The notes beneath the pieces are model-generated. The model was not told the origin of the DNA. It ran no database searches and worked only from the letters and a program-made list of their open reading frames with translations. The translations under genes were made by a program, and so were the position numbers. DNA of 64,000 nucleotides from Trichostrongylus colubriformis (taxonomy: Eukaryota; Nematoda; Chromadorea; Rhabditida; Trichostrongylidae), in the NCBI GenBank assembly GCA_963978905.1, contig OZ022260.1, positions 14,621,725 through 14,685,724 of the forward strand. The letters run 5' to 3'. Shown here one piece after another: positions 13,401 through 25,589 of this stretch. Every line of letters starts with the position of its first letter. The first letter of the stretch is position 1.

Positions 13401-13900
13401 AAAATCATCTCCGTGTGAAATAGCACACTTTATAGTTTTGAAACGAACCTCTTGGGCGCGAAAATTTTTACGCTCGGAGAATTGCACTTCATTCCACACT
13501 ACTTCGTTTCCTGAAAGAAACTGTGATCAATGGTATGAACCACACAAAGTGCATGAATGCGAGCATGCCCCGTGAGTATTTTCGTCTCTATCATTACACC
13601 CATGCATTAACAACCCTATGTTACCACATTCGAAGAGGACTCACCCGTCTCGTTATCCATCGCCAAATATGCTACATCGATACCGGGAACATCTCTCTGC
13701 TTCACTTGTTCACGACGTTTCGACCATCGTTTGCAGGGAGATTCTTCCAAAATCTGTAGTAAGAGCAGGTACCCACAGCAACAGTACATATCAGTGATAA
13801 AATCACGAACATCTTCAGCTGCATCGCCGTCTGATTCGGAATCTTTCGCATCATCCTGCACAGACGAGTGCGCGGCGTGCTCCTCCCCTCCGCCCGCCAT
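4489..13900 (-). CDS. NRBP: NRBP-type nuclear receptor-binding pseudokinase
   Basis: Fifteen exons join in frame to about 599 residues plus stop: 13900-13811, 13753-13645, 13510-13449, 12757-12656, 12601-12512, 12212-12077, 10783-10700, 10435-10377, 10323-10213, 10079-9996, 8634-8536, 8411-8250, 7164-6959, 6901-6778 and 4770-4489. Landmarks match the NRBP family in order: ILEESPCKRW, VWNEVQFSERKNF, LVKFHKYWTDAK, FITEYMSSGS, the pseudo-catalytic ITHGNLTCDTVFIQ, MAPEYE, ADIYSFGVCAVE, RPSARQLLFHPVLFE, KIVEDVRNGIYPLTAFAPL and LQLEDMMNRQL. HGN replaces HRD and the DFG triplet is absent (IGC), so catalysis is unlikely. Family members act as cytoplasmic scaffolds. The last exon encodes a helix starting SDAERLGAVL, then a glycine-rich tail that is longer than the human C-terminus. 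The start at 13900 follows a CAG acceptor by one base, fitting SL trans-splicing. The 12212 and 6959 boundaries are the least certain. Confidence 0.93.
5055..5432. mobile_element. MITE, GGCACCGG family, copy 1
   Basis: Starts TGAAGGCACCGGTATGGG and ends with a near-complement (CCCCTCCGGTGGCTTT). The interior matches copies at 46474-46886 and 47955-48368 (ACATGTT...CTGAAGACC and CTGTCTGCAGTC blocks). Sits in the last NRBP intron and has no coding capacity. Confidence 0.65.
6234..6452. mobile_element. Inverted-repeat MITE, GGTCAAATAAAGTCGG family, copy 1
   Basis: The left arm GGTCAAGTAAAATCGG and GACGTCAAAGC...CCCTCC are mirrored on the right by GGGAGGG...GCTTTGACGT and CCGACTTTATTTGAC. Lies in the last NRBP intron. 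A related copy is at 7658-7849. Confidence 0.65.
7658..7849. mobile_element. Inverted-repeat MITE, GGTCAAATAAAGTCGG family, copy 2
   Basis: Carries AATTAAAGTCGG at the left and GACTTTATTTGACC at the right, with CCCTAGCCTTGG and CCAAGGTAGGG inner arms. In the NRBP intron 7165-8249. Confidence 0.6.
8951..9100. mobile_element. Palindromic MITE, CGTCAGACTTCGCGA family, copy 1
   Basis: Begins GTCAGACTGCGCGATTTTAC and ends GCGATGTCTGACGGC, an imperfect terminal inverted repeat, with GTATCGCGCGCGAAA in the middle. Located in the NRBP intron 8635-9995. Related copies are near 14.7, 28.4, 34.0 and 57.4 kb. Confidence 0.7.
9160..9800 (+). pseudogene. Decayed non-LTR retrotransposon reverse transcriptase fragment
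   Basis: Plus-strand conceptual translation gives the RT motif A signature DIINLDFAKAFDKF at about 9205-9245, a LSPIAFNISLIN motif near 9360-9395 matching the usual LSPxLFNIFIN, and FVADDK near 9430-9450 matching the FADD box. The motifs lie in different frames with stops between them, so the copy is dead. It lies antisense inside the NRBP intron 8635-9995. The family looks like CR1- or RTE-type LINEs; the exact clade is inference. Confidence 0.7.
11361..12037. mobile_element. Palindromic mariner remnant (two inverted 3' halves)
   Basis: The left arm (about 11361-11700) and right arm (about 11715-12037) are near-complementary around a very short centre near 11705. Both outer ends carry the same mariner-like terminus (TATTGGGTAGTCTAAAAAG and its complement). 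The right arm translates YYSPDLAPSDYHLFLSL, the mariner transposase block holding the last acidic residue of the DD34D triad. Frame breaks prevent function. Lies in NRBP intron 10784-12076. Confidence 0.8.
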
Positions 13901-16620
13901 TCTGCCTTTGAAAATGGTTTCCTTTAACATGACAAGACGGTATTTACAAGAACACTCAGCTCTTCAAATGTGCAAAAAATATAAAATCTAAGATGCTCAG
14001 ATTTCTTAATATTCGCAGCAGCTGTGGCGAAAGCAGCACCTAATTGAACGAAACAAATTATAACTCTGTAGTAAACTTGTCTAAAAGCTCGCTCAAAAGA
14101 AATCCATGGATGCTGCAATTTGTTTCACCCTAACAACTGTCATGCTACGTACACCGACAGTACACAGAAGATGAAAAACATTCATGAAAACTCACCAAAG
14201 GTTCTCAAACTCTGTAAGTGCGAACAAGGCGGACTGCTTCTCAACTGTATCACTAAATCAATAAAATTAACAACGTAACTGGAATCACTATCAAACACAA
14301 AATAGCTCCGATGGGTAACGGGTGCCAACTCGAGATCCTTTTTACCTGTGAATCATAGCACGAGGGGAATCACCACATCTTCTAACCCAACTTCATAGCC
14401 CTAACTCATGATCGCTGACTCCCAGATCATAAACAAGCGTATGGTGTGATCACCCGCAATATGCAGGACTAGCTAAGCCCCGGTGCTACTGTAGATGGAA
14501 GGGGCACTCATCGTCTCCTCGTTGTTTCTCACTTGAACCATTCTACAATCATCAGTTTGAAACGCGTGCATATTTTTCCTAAGCCTTATTTAGGGGAGTA
14601 AGAGCTTACCCATAAACTAAGGCTTGGCTGAAACCTAGGCAAAAATGCACCTGACGCCAAGCTCAAAACTGCCCCCCCCCCAACTACATTAGCACCAAAC
14701 CCCCTATATTATTTGACCGATGCCTTAGGTCACCGTCAGACTTCGTGTTTCTACGTTTCTGCGATTTTGTCACGTCGCGGCCTCGCACGCGAATTATGGC
14801 GTTGCACATTCTCGAGGTCGTAGATCGCGTGCGAAAATACAACGTCGCAAAATTGCAGAATCGCAAAATCGCGAAGTCTGACAGCGGCTTTATAGCTGTG
14901 GCACAAAGTGGGGTATGGGATTGGGGAGGGAATGGGAATTTCAGCAGGCCGATGCATCTGAGTCCACATGGCAGCACAACCAAAAGAGCCGATAACGGTA
15001 TGGGAAGGAAAGGAGGGTAGAGGTACAAAGAAACAATAATTATGAATAAAGGGATGAGGATTGTGCCTCATCCTAAGGGGAGACACTGCTGTTTGGGACT
15101 AATAAGAGTTCACAATCATGCTTGACCATTGTGCAAAACTCGGTTGCAATCGCCAGAATACTGAATGCTGTATGATCCAACGAAGAAACATTACTGTTCG
15201 AAGGTGGCAGCCGTTCATGTTACTTGAAATACAAACACCATATTTTTAGTCACCGTCCATGACTTAGCCAACTTTGTGATCAATTAGTTCCAAAGGGCTT
15301 GCTCAAGTGACTTTAACACAGTTTTGAGTACATTCCCGGAAAACCACTGAGAAGACTGCACCTTTAGGTCAATCTTATCTTGATTCTGGGAAACCCTAAC
15401 TATATGGTATAGAGGGACCAAAGGCAGGGCGAACTGAACAAGAAAAATTAGGTATTCAAGATCAACGTACTGGATAATAAGGGACTACCCATAGCAGCGC
15501 TTTGTGAAGTACAGGAGAATTTCAAACAATATCAAATTCTAAAGAATCCGTGAAAATGGTGTCTATGTGAACCATTCCTGAGAGGCCCTTTATCCGATAC
15601 CTATGGGAGCTATTGCGCATTCGATTGAAAGCAAAATTAACGAAATAATACCACTAGTACGAACATGCCAACGAACAGAATTACGAGCTTATCTAAAAAA
15701 CCGCTCGAAAGAAGAAGATTAAACTGAATGTCAAGTGGCAGTTAGGCTCTGTTCTTGTCAAGAGAAGACGTAAATCAAAAAGAATACTAAATAGCATGGT
15801 AGTACGATATCGATGAGAAACAGAATGCATACTAGAAAGCATCAATCAATGGCAGAGTGGTGTGTGTGATGAAAATTCAATAATTGTCACGGGCTGACTA
15901 ATCGCTTTACTTTTTTTCCGGCGGCACTCACTACGCACACTCAGTATTCTGACTAATCAATTCATCACATACACATGATTTCGAACATCATATTCATTAT
16001 TCACACTTATAACAAACATATTTCATGAAAGTAGATTCTTCTAAGTTAGAAATTCCTACACATTCCTTTGAAACGTTCACAAGCGAAAACGGCACGGAAA
16101 TCGCTTCAGCGCGCACTCGAAGTGCGCCAGTCTAGCGGGCGTGCGTAATAACTGTGCCAGACGGATACTGTAATCTGTAATCAGTGCAATGTCTAGCACG
16201 TGTGCTGATGACCGCACACCGTGATTCCGAGCTCGTGATTCCATCTGTTTGATCGAAGAAATGTGCCGTTGTGCGTAATCACACCTTACAGCAGACGACT
16301 ATAGTACGTTTATGTCGTTCAAGTCTCATGTATACGTTCCTAGAAGGCATGAAAACCAATGGCAAATTACAAGATCTATACACACTACATCTACAATCTA
16401 TACAATTGGTCAGCTATCAATCAGCATATATCGCATGGATTCACATTGCTTGTTAATACACCAATCACAGCGATCTCGCAGTTGAGCGTCTCTTCGGCCC
16501 AGCAGGTGGTTTTTGATTACTTCCACCACACCCTGTATCAACAATGGATTGTGCACTTGAGGTTGTACAAGCACCACTTTCTCCTGAAAACAAGAACTTC
16601 ACCAGGATGAAAATTCCCAA
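13901..16620. other. Intergenic region upstream of NRBP
   Basis: No multi-exon coding pattern is seen on either strand. It contains one palindromic MITE (14732-14888). The rest looks like decayed noncoding DNA. Confidence 0.5.
14732..14888. mobile_element. Palindromic MITE, CGTCAGACTTCGCGA family, copy 2
   Basis: ACCGTCAGACTTCG at the left is mirrored by CGCGAAGTCTGAC at the right, with TTGTCACGTCGCGGCC and CAACGTCGCAAAATT inner arms. No coding capacity. Confidence 0.7.
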
Positions 16621-16640
16621 CACTGGGGTCTCGTGGAGTG

Positions 16641-17735
16641 TCGGTAAACGGACAAATGTGCGGCGGTACTCACTGCCGCGACGCATAAGCTCACGCGTCG
16701 CGGCCTCCATCATGGCGCGCGCTGGCATGCTTATGAGCTCTAGGTCTTCTTATCTCATCGGGCAAGGCTCTTCGTGAGCAGCACATGAGATCTTCGTTTA
16801 CTAAAGTGTGTGTAAAAGAGTGACTCCTAACTCGCCGCTAAAGCGACGAGCCAAGAGTCGCGCGCGCTTCGCGCGCAGGGAAGGAAGCCTCGACGTGGGG
16901 GCTAATATGGGCCGTCGCCAAATATCGTTGTTGAGTTTATGGCATCGGTGAGAAGAAAGCGACACTCGTCATCACCGAATGTATACTCAAGTGTATATTT
17001 CTACCTAAGCCTGCAAGGGAACGAAGCCCCTACGTGGGGGCTAATATGGGCCGTCGCCAAATATCGTTGTTGAGTTTATGACATCGGTAAGAAGAAAGCG
17101 GCACCTGTCATCGCAGAATGTATACTCAAGTGTGTATTTTAACCTAAGCCTGCAAAGGAAGGAAGCCCTGACGTGGGGGCTAATATGGGCCGTCGCCAAA
17201 TATCGTTGTTGAGTTTATGACATCGGTGAGAAGAAAGGTACACTTGTCATCGCAGAATGTATACTCAAGTGTCCATTTTAACCTAAGCCTGCAAGGGAAG
17301 GAAGCCCCGACGTGGGGGCTAATATGGGGTGTCGCCAAACATCGTTGTTGAGAACAGTGGGACAGAAGCAACTCTGCATTCGCCGCTATAGTGCGCCGAC
17401 CCTACAACAACGGGAACCGAAGGCTTCCGCAATTACTAAATTGGCGATTTGGAACACCAATCGCAATGACAACTGATCATCCTCCTCTACTTCGCCGCTG
17501 CTCCACAGTATCCTCCGTCTCGTCGGACTATCCGATGAGATCAACGTAGGCTTCCGTACCAATCATGCGTAGTACACGCTGCGAGTATCTCGCCACGTGC
17601 ACTCTCTTACGCGGAGTGCGCAGACGGAGCGACGAGACGGGAGAAAACCTGTGCCCACTGACGAAAAACCGCGACGCAAGCTCACGCGTTGCGGTAGTGA
17701 GTACCACCGCACATTTGTCCGTTTACCATTCCCCG
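16641..17735. mobile_element. Composite repeat: 139-bp tandem array between inverted arms
   Basis: The left arm at about 16641-16698 (GTAAACGGACAAATGTGCGG then ACTCACT) recurs inverted at about 17663-17735. Between them are more than three copies of a 139-bp unit. The arms look like terminal repeats of one nonautonomous element, but its ends and any target duplication were not resolved. Confidence 0.55.
16875..17345. repeat. 139-bp tandem repeat, about 3.3 copies
   Basis: The anchor CGTGGGGGCTAATATGGG starts at 16894, 17033, 17172 and 17311, exactly 139 bases apart each time. Units also share CCAAATATCGTTGTTGAG and GTATACTCAAGTG. Copies differ by scattered substitutions. Confidence 0.9.
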
Positions 17736-17759
17736 GGTCTCGTGTATGTTCTGACGTGG

Positions 17760-20700
17760 TATTTGTGGGAAGTTTTGGGTACAGATGGACTCACAGTCAT
17801 GTGTTGTGAACATCACATTGAGAATAAAAAATTTCGGGATTTGAGGACTTATGACTTGCTACATCTATAAACAAACGGTATAAGGTCATAGTGGCGCTGT
17901 AACAGTATCAACACTATGCTCTCATACCGATTTAATGTTGGGATGTTGTGTAAGAATCTATCACGAGCAGGCTCAAGCCTCCGCCGAGGAGCCCTCGACG
18001 ACGATTGTATATTGGATTGAAGGGAGGACCCCATTAAGGGCTAGAGGGGGTCGTACGCAACAAAATTTTCCTTGACTAACCTTCGGCACTTACGCACCAC
18101 TGCGGAGGCTGACGGTTGGGACATACGGTCAGTGAGGTCACTGGGTCACGCGGTAGCCGCGCATCCGCCGCGGCGGACTGCAATCAAGTAAAGAGAGGAA
18201 AACACGCTACCAAAGCTCCCCCCCCTAAAGAGGCTCAGGCAAATCCGGGAGAGCCCAGACGGCGACGGAAACCCCAACACTCGGACATCGGCGAAGCGTC
18301 GCCGCGTGCGATGAGCCGACTTCAGGCCGAGGTTAAAATTCGTGTGTCCCGGCACCCAGCATACACCCCCACTACAGAGAATCCGGGCACTGCTGAGGGG
18401 AATTTGGACCGACTGGTCATGTCGTCAATCGATGTCGATAATCATACTATGTGCCACGTGGCGGTATTATGATTATCGATTAATGACCAATTTTTGAGGA
18501 GAGGATGGCCCGAGTGTGGTCAGCCCGCGCCGACCCAAAGCCTTAGATGCGTCAAAGGGGGGATGGGGTTGTCGATGAGAAGCAGGAGAAAACAGGGGTC
18601 GTATTTTTCATGAAATTTCCGATGGGGGTCGTACCGGATACCCTTTCTTAGGGGATTGTAATTTTTCAAGCTTGTCCTCTGTGTCAAGCTTGACCCTATC
18701 TGCGGGGATGGTGTGATCAACGCGTGTGGCGACTGGCTGCGGAGATTCCCAGAAGGCTCCATAACTTTATTCCAAACAATTGAATAACCTTTCTTCTTTC
18801 CATCTCAATGACTAAATCATGTGACAGCTTTCGACGACACTGTTTAAAACCATCTTTCCTGAGCACGGTCCTTCAGTTCAATTTCGTTGAAATGTTTCTC
18901 TTAACAAAATTCATTTCTTTTTGAAGATGGAGCATGCCTTATTTTTATTGACGAAAATTGCAGTTTCCAAGTGGATGAGGCATGCGAATAGCCGCGACCT
19001 GGTGAGTTGAAAATAGAACCCCCCCCCCCTCCTGATACATACCAGCCTTACCACTATGCTGAGTGTTTATTCTTGACAGGATTTCACAACGCCACGTGCG
19101 GAACATGACGCGACGCACGTGAGCAGAGGACGTGACCGGTAAAGTCTTAAGACTATCACCGGGTCCTCCACTTGAAATAAGAAGCATATACTGATACCTT
19201 TTTGAGGCTCGCCCTCAGAGCTCCTGCTCGAGCGCACCTCATCGCACGCCGCGTTGCGAAATTCTGTCTTGACGACACACACTCGTTTACGCTAAACAGG
19301 TTACGTTTGCCGGATACTACACTGCGGTGCATAATGATACAGCCACTTATAAATTGCTCAAAAACTTTCATAACAAGATGTTTGTGAAAAACCCTCAAAG
19401 TGTAAAGTGTAGCGAATGTGAGCGCGCATCCTCTCATCCACACCATATTTTAGCTCAAAATCACAAAACAGATTTGTCCTCATTTTTCGAAAATGCGCTC
19501 TTGCGGTGGTGCAAACTGACTAATACAGCTACTTCATGCTTTCTCCCTCTTTCATTTGTAATAAAATGAAGCCATTTTGCTGTTTTAGTATCTTTCTTTT
19601 TGAGGTAACGGAAAAGGAAGATGTCATAATCAACACCAAAGTCTTGTTTTCGTGCAAGTTGATGAGCAAAACCATGTAACCTAGGGCCACTGGAAATGGT
19701 AAAAAGGTGACCAAATAGACCTTCTGTCCTGGTCGACGAACAATCCCGATCCTTATCTGACACAGGACGTGTGGCACATCATGACGCAGAGGATCTATGC
19801 TGGGAATGGGCCATTTTGAAAAGCTGAGGATTAAACAACTCAGTCGTTGAATCGTGGGATAAATTGAAACAAAATCTCATTTACAAACTTTGTATCAACT
19901 TAGACAACAGCATTTTGAGGCTATTCGAAAAAATGAGGGGCCATTAGTCACAGGATTAGCTTATTGATCTCTACTATGTTGTTTCGATTTGTTGAATTCT
20001 CCAATTTGTCCAGTGGCCGTATCATTTTGCACCATCGCAAAAGAGGCATTTATTTCAAGAAATGAAGAAATTTTCATTGCGTTTTCAGGAGGAAATATGG
20101 TGTGAATGTGCGAATGCGCGCTAATATTCGCTACACTCGACACTTGGGAATTTCTGGAAACATTTTTCTCAGGAACTTTGCGGACGATTTACAGGTGGCT
20201 GTATTATTAAGCACCGCAGTGTACTCGTGTAAGAGTACGGAAGACCATGCGTTAGATGGAATCCTCGAAAAGGACTTTGAGATGGGTCTTATATGTTCAC
20301 GCACGCCTTCACTAATGGAGCGGCGGAAGCGATGAACGATGACGATAAATTTTGACCAATTTTTCTGTAATTCTGAAGATTTTTTTGTTCTGTGATCGTA
20401 TTACGTCGGCATCTCTTCCAGGGGTTGTATGGCGAAGCCTTTCCAAGGAAATTCCCAAAGCGCGGTCAATCTCTTCACTAAGCTTTACCGCGGGGTAAGG
20501 GAGGAGGTTCAAAAGGCGCCTGGAAAGTAGGGAGGGTGCTAATTGGACAGGACATTCGCATCGCGGCGTCAGGCGTGCGTCGCGATGTGTGCGAGCTAGG
20601 GCCGAAGGCAAGGGTGATTCGAAGCGATAGTGTGCCCTGCGCCCTGTTTTAGGCGTAATGGTCTCAGGACCAAACTAGCTACGGCGCTCCTAGCTCGCAC

Positions 20701-21500
20701 GATGATCTCGCCTTTCGCCATTTATCCTTTCCTCGGATTAGTTCTCTCTTCCACAGCTGGAAAATTCTCACGATTCACTCAGCATACAAAATCTGTTAAG
20801 CTTAACTTTTAGACCTGAGCAGTCAACAAACTTTGAACTAAACCCGTAGAGGAACTTCCCACCAATACTTTTGAGAGTATGATTTTCGAATTATGGAAAG
20901 TTAACACAATTTCATGAACATTCCTCTTTAATGACACCAGTTTTCAAGATTTCTTATTTTCCCAGCAAACGCAACGCGTGTGACGATAGAAGAGCAGAAA
21001 AGACCGATTCTCTTCTTATTACCGGCTTTTTCACGAAGATTGAGATAGATAAAGACGCTAAAAATATGAGCTAGACCCCATTTATGATGTATGCCACAAG
21101 TTGTAAAAAGTCACGGCCCACGGTTTCTTTTCATGTGAGGATTCTATCCGATTACAATCATCAACCCTCTTTCGAACTTTCGAAGAGATGGCAAAAAAGT
21201 TTCACAGGCGGGGAGCAAACCACTACCCCTACCTTGCAGATCCGGAACACTGCCGAAGACCCACCGTGGCCAATGATGGCTGAGCAACGGCCGTGCTGAT
21301 GGCAAATGCCTCGCCAATGAGATGTACAGGCAAACTTTGACCTCTTGTGACTCACTGCGGAATGGCAATTTGTAATTTTGTTTTCACTCTTAGAATCAGT
21401 ATTCGGAGCTCTATCGATCCATCCGGGTCTTATTCGAAGTTCCATGGGAAGTTGAAATCCTTACATTGTAAATTCACATAACTTCCCTATCTTACATTAT
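17760..21500. other. Intergenic region without a supported gene
   Basis: Short open frames occur but none chains into exons or resembles a family I know. The stretch near 18200-18290 (GGCAAATCCGGGAGAGCC) recurs around 29160-29200, so part is dispersed repeat. Confidence 0.4.
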
Positions 21501-21545
21501 AGCTACAAATTAAAACGATTGAAGCAATTTTTGATGCACACTTAC

Positions 21546-24500
21546 CAAAGAGGCAACAATGTTGGGTACAACAGAAAATGTGTTGAAGTCCGGAATTATC
21601 GAGGTTACGGGAACTAGAGCTATTCGTTTGTCGGGAGATATGTGAGCAGCAAGCCTCTTCATCTGAAATACGTGAATACTACGAATTGAACAAAGACAGA
21701 AAACCACTGGCTCTATTTGTACCTGAGCCTTGATAGAGTCTCGCAGAGGTAGATTCCATTGATCCCATGAATTGAAGAAACTCAGTCGCCAAGGATAGCT
21801 ATCGTCCAATCCAGCCATGATGCGATCACATGTCGACCATATGGATCGGCAGTAAGTTTTGCTGTTATAACCACGCTGAAATGCAAAGTACATTTAATGT
21901 GTGGAGAAATCATACTACATGAAGATAGCGTTCAAAGTTCAGGTTAACAGGCGAATAGCCGAAAATAGACGTGTATCGACTTGGTACGAAGCCAAATTTT
22001 TAATAGGCAAAAGGCTATCCATTGAATGATCCACATCTTATTCTTTTCGCCCATGCCCTGGATCGCCCGAGGAGCGGGTCAACGAAATCAATGCGTATTC
22101 TATCCTTTGCGCCTACTCACATATTCGTTACACCACGAGGGGTAATGAGAGTAATAAACAGGAGCGGCAGGTGCTTTAAGTGAAAGAACAGGCGAGGCAA
22201 CTCGCAGACGGTTTATCATGGTCCTGTCATGGTGGACTGTGGTACATTCTGCTCGTGACGGATGATGCAGTCGATTGAGTAACCGTGGTGGGCTCAGCAA
22301 CAATCATGGCCTGTCTTAGGCGCTGTTTCGCCCAATGTGATACGGCGTAGCGCGAGAGCCTGTCCTCGACGAGGATAAGTGGTAGAAAAGGTTCTACTTC
22401 GCGTATTTGTGACCGTTTCATTCCGTTCCTTCGTTGTTTTTCTACTACTTTGCTATACATTCAGACCCAACAAGGGATCAAAGTTACTTTTTGAGAAAGG
22501 AGACGAAGTCAGCAGTTGTGAAAGACTAGTGAAAGCACTGCTCTTTATTTTTGGGAGTCACTGCCCTTTCGCGTAGAAAAATTGCTAGTTAGCCTGGTTC
22601 CTCGTCATTTCATACCAAGGCATTGTACAAAGGAATCCCATTACATGTTTGTTTTGAGAGTATGCCGGGTAAAGGAAATGGGGCTGTCAGAAAAAGAAGA
22701 TGGTTATAAGCAGAGAATTATCAATGATCAGAAAGAGCCTGGAACCCATTGCGTATTCACCATCCTGTGCTAGTCACTAGCACCAGTGTCTAGAACAAGT
22801 TTTCTGCCAATTTCACGTTCACAGCGAAAAGTAAACCGGGTGGAACTGTAATCGTGGATGGCCCATTTCTGAAGGTTAAGGCGAGAAAGTTGTCTGGCTT
22901 GCTACGGGTCTATACCGACCGTCACAGAATCGACCACTTACAGAAGCAAAAAAAATAGGACTGAAAAAAATAGGAGGAAAAATATAGGATTGAAAAATAT
23001 GAAAGGAAAAAATATAGGAGAAAAAACTGACCAGAGATGGCGCGCAAAACACAACACCTCCGATACTATCACGATGGCTTTGAAGGATGTCGAGCCAGTA
23101 CTGGAACAGGAACAATTACCAAGCATATCAAGTGAGAGCCTGGCGAGCGGACCAAAAATGATCAAGCGCAATTCAAAACTTACCTCGCTCACAACAGGAT
23201 GATTACTCCACCGGTGCAAGGCAGATACATGGAAAGAACTGCTCGATTTCGGTACAATTCGCTCACATGGCACCTCACGTCCATCTACAGTAGCAGGAAT
23301 GGTGAATGTTTGCAGTACTCGCTCCACCTCGTTGAGGAGAAATCCAGAACGAGCGCAAGAGAAGTGCGGATACAACGGGAACACAACAAGGTGGTTGTAG
23401 CCATTCCTGAAAAAATCCGAGTAAACAATGGAAATAAAGTTGTCAGAATCAATAATGACTTGAAGCTGTGACTTTAAAACTCTAGCACTCCTGATAACTC
23501 TCTGCTTCAATCCTAGCTTGAAGTTTGAACCAATTTATCGAAGGAAGGGCGTTCAAAAACCGCTCCCGGCTTAATTTCTGGATATTTGTGAAAACAGCGA
23601 AGGAAGTCAATATGAGTGTATCAAAACGTGAACCAATATGCATTAGGGTAGCAGTCAGCAGCTAAATATTCCTCAGCGTAACTGCATTGTGCGGGACAAG
23701 GTGGCCGCGAAGCATGGCTCTGTAAGCCCCACATCAGTGCATACTTCCCTCACAGGGACCAGAAGTCACATAAGAAGAGGTCAAACGTCAGTGCAATAAA
23801 AAATACGTCATAAACTGCCGAAGGGTTCCCATCACGTAAAGAGCTCAGCTGTCCCAACACGTTTTACACTGATTGATAGTTGAGATTAGGAAGATATCCA
23901 AGAAACTTACTTTCCTGTATTCACAAGCTCTTCTTCAACTGAAGGTTCTTCGAAAAGAAAAGCGCTTGAGCAAGAAATGGTTCCAAATTCAGGCATAATC
24001 GAGTTCAAACTTCCTTGAATTCGATTCGTGAAGGCAGCAAGAGGCTCCTCGATGCAACCGGCTTCGCCATATTTTGCTATTGCATCTCTGACCCTTCCAT
24101 TCACAAGAAAAGGCATTGGAATATACCTATAAGGAGACTGTTTATCACAGCTCTTCAAAAAGCAGATATGGTTTAGGAAGCTGTAAGAGAAGACACAACG
24201 AAATAAATTCACTCTGGTGGTGTTGATAAGCAGTAAAAAGTAGGAATGGGGGATTTATTGAACCCACGGGCATGCAGGAGGGGAGGGGAGCGAGCCAGAC
24301 AAATCGTGTATCGATGGATGGGTTCCTAGCTTTCTAAAAATGGCATGAAAAGAGATAACTAATGGATAACATAAGCAATTTGTAACATGAACTGACTATG
24401 TGAGTCTGGAAGTCAAAACCGAATGAATATAAATCCACGATTCAGCACAGGTGGGGGACTACATGATGAAACGACCCTATGCCTGTGGGTGTGGATTTAA

Positions 24501-25189
24501 CCATCGGTAGACCTGAGAATGGGGGGGTGGGGGGCTAAGAGGTGAGTGGACCATTTGTGGCCTCCCCCCTTCAACGATCGCCAAAGACTTTTTTCAGGTT
24601 CCGTTAATATGAGCTTTTTGTGGAAGCGCACTGCCCACATTCAAATGCGAGCTTGACCTCCCTAGTGCGTGTCACATTTGAAAGGGTTGTGAAACACGTT
24701 TTGACTTCGCGGAGAGCATTCGCTTCGATTACTACTACAATTCAGCTAGAAATGGCCCTTTTTATTTGCTTTTTCACGCCCTCTATCATGGCTATTTCAC
24801 ACTAGGGAAAAATTTAGGCTCAAAATCCCCAATTAGAATGGAACTAATGCAATGATTGTAATCAAACTAACAACAGAAGCAATCGCAACATGCTATTAAA
24901 CAGCCTACTGCACCAAAAAATGATGCATTTGCTGAGATTCAATTGAAATGGAAATGTGAACGGTGTACCTCTCGAGTTTCTTCGGAATCTGATAATAGAC
25001 ATTAGCCGACTTCCGCAAAAATCCTTTGGCGTAGAACTCAGTTCTGGGCAAACCCATATGAAGAAATAGAACATGCGTCTTTCCCTTGATCACGTCGGTG
25101 CATACTCGACGCCTCCTTTCGTTTGTGGCCGTTTTCCGGAGTTCGTTCCAAAGCGACCGAGTGACGATCCTACCGTAGCCATGAATCAT
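21546..25189 (-). CDS. Ferrochelatase-like protein (FeCL), C-terminal exon(s) unresolved
   Basis: Exons 5' to 3': 25189-24969, 24126-23911, 23406-23184, one ending at 22121 whose start is uncertain (about 22250), 21875-21723 and 21662-21546. Phases agree except at the uncertain start. The chain follows ferrochelatase order: N-terminal GKTHVLFLHMGLPRTEF (family MLNMGGP region), then AIAKYGEAGC, VVFPLYPHFSCARSG (family QYPQYSCSTTG), SALHRWSNHPVV (family STIDRWPTHHLL), YYSHYP (family LFSAH) and LVPVTSIIPDF (family VPIAFTSDHIE). Ferrochelatase inserts iron into protoporphyrin IX. Nematodes mostly lack haem synthesis, and many keep a noncatalytic FeCL. Here the H and E after the FTSD-like region appear replaced, which fits FeCL rather than the active bacterial-type enzyme some parasitic nematodes acquired. 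The coding end lies below 21546, probably near 21300. Confidence 0.75.
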
Positions 25190-25589
25190 GCCCAGAGGTC
25201 AGCGATTGACGCCAAAAACCTGAAATGTGAGGCTGCATAACGTTTTGATTAAACAGCTTGTACCGCCCTCAAGGTGATTCGATGACAAGACAGAGCCATA
25301 ATCAAACAATTCCAGTGGATGTATTCAAGAGCTCTCAATAGAACGCCACAAATACGAGCTCCAAAGTCTTGGAGACATTTGGATTAGAAATACCTGCAAA
25401 TACAGAAGTCACTGTTGATGGAAATGTTATTCGAAGAACCCTCTTTCAGATGGCCATTACGCGATGACCGACACCCTGCAGAAGTGTGGGCATGGAACGA
25501 ATGGTCCCTGAGGTGCCCTCAGCATCATTACTCAATCAGAATTCCATCGTGTGGTTCCAGTATGACGTGGTCGCAAGGATCCCTACTAT

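Noticed and set aside
18116..18472. 118-codon plus open frame, possible LINE ORF1 start
   Set aside because: Shares a short repeat with 29.2 kb but shows no zinc knuckle, coiled coil or following RT.
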